A stretch of 6,829 nucleotides of DNA from Prevotella sp. (GTDB lineage: Bacteria; Bacteroidota; Bacteroidia; Bacteroidales; Bacteroidaceae). A program made the translations under genes and the position numbers. Shown here one piece after another: positions 6,578-6,829 of the stretch. The stretch lies in NCBI GenBank assembly GCA_003483565.1, contig DMYZ01000295.1:1-6829 (forward strand). The letters are read 5' to 3'. Under the pieces are notes generated by a model. That model saw nothing but the letters and a program-made list of their open reading frames with translations, had not been told where the DNA came from and did not search any database. Each line of letters begins with the position of its first letter. The first letter of the stretch is position 1.

Positions 6578-6585
6578 CAAATTTA
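6578..6585 (-). promoter_or_regulatory. Putative -7 promoter element for fhs
   Basis: On the minus strand 6585-6578 reads TAAATTTG, a full match to TAnnTTTG. The expected -33 site is poor (GTTC at 6610-6607). The predicted transcription start is near 6571, giving a leader of about 30 bases before the ATG at 6541. That is too short for a folate or ZTP riboswitch. Confidence 0.55.
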
Positions 6586-6710
6586 CATAGAAATAATGAG
6601 ATACTAGAACTATACAGGAAAAATGTGAGAAGAAAATGTTTTGATATTCGCCCTTCTATTATAATGAGGTGTGCCATTTTTGTCCTGCATGTTGTCCGAC
6701 GGAAATTAAT

Positions 6711-6743
6711 AACATCTATTCTTAATTTTATAAAACATCTATT
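6711..6743 (+). repeat. Short direct repeat upstream of the rightward -7 box
   Basis: AACATCTATT occurs at 6711-6720 and again at 6734-6743, a 23-base period, or about two helical turns. The second copy ends 11 bases before the -7 box at 6755. It could bind an activator at the -33 region of a promoter lacking a good TTTG. The region is AT-rich, so chance is possible. Confidence 0.3.
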
Positions 6744-6754
6744 GCTTTTTTCTC

Positions 6755-6762
6755 TATCTTTG
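6755..6762 (+). promoter_or_regulatory. Putative rightward -7 promoter element for a gene beyond the window
   Basis: TATCTTTG matches TAnnTTTG and is followed by GCAAC, as in many Bacteroidota promoters. No clear TTTG stands at -33. Transcription would start near 6769. An ATG at 6817-6819 is open to the window end (four codons), but too little is visible to call a gene. The rest of the 6586-6829 interval shows no coding frame, tRNA or other RNA gene that I can recognise. Confidence 0.5.
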
Positions 6763-6829
6763 CAACAAAAAACAGGAGCATAGTTGAATACTAATAATTA
6801 CTGCATTCTGTAATAAATGAGAATATTAA

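Noticed and set aside
6542..6585. Riboswitch (ZTP or THF type) upstream of fhs
   Set aside because: The predicted leader is only about 30 bases and shows no hairpin or conserved riboswitch core.
6586..6829. tRNA, small RNA or complete small gene in the right-hand intergenic stretch
   Set aside because: No cloverleaf, no frame of useful length and no terminator hairpin was found; only promoter-like elements and a short direct repeat.

Overview
The window looks like chromosomal DNA from a member of the Bacteroidota, most likely order Bacteroidales and possibly Prevotella-like. The basis is an AT-rich composition, several gene starts without a Shine-Dalgarno sequence, and four intergenic copies of the Bacteroidota -7 promoter motif TAnnTTTG, one of them with a well-spaced TTTG at -33. 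The genus is inference from style and was not checked by any search.

There are six protein-coding genes in three transcription units. On the left, reading leftward, is a two-gene unit: a short NfeD-type membrane protein (1111-1563) followed by an SPFH/stomatin-like membrane protein (107-1060). It ends at a strong hairpin (21-46). In the middle, reading rightward from a promoter back-to-back with the NfeD promoter, is a three-gene run: a divergent homologue of non-hydrolysing UDP-GlcNAc 2-epimerase (1739-2842), a MATE-family exporter (2854-4236), and a small regulator that fuses a CxxC heavy-metal-associated (HMA) domain to an AraC-type DNA-binding domain (4273-4839). On the right, reading leftward and convergent with that run, is formate-tetrahydrofolate ligase (fhs, 4874-6541). 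A hairpin that overlaps the fhs stop codon separates the two units. The last 288 bases (6542-6829) hold the fhs promoter, a rightward -7 box, a short direct repeat, and the beginning of whatever lies to the right.

The NfeD/SPFH pair is a classic conserved partnership acting in membrane quality control or microdomains. fhs is core one-carbon metabolism, making 10-formyl-THF from formate. The middle run is the least ordinary part. The epimerase homologue keeps the fold-level motifs but has lost several residues that the family uses for catalysis and UDP-sugar binding. The exporter is followed by a putative metal- or thiol-responsive regulator with an unusually strong ribosome binding site for this phylum. 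A perfect inverted repeat lies at the predicted transcription start of the run. I see no CRISPR array, transposon, tRNA, rRNA or integrase, and no clear evidence of a wholly new multi-gene system. The middle run is the best candidate for follow-up.
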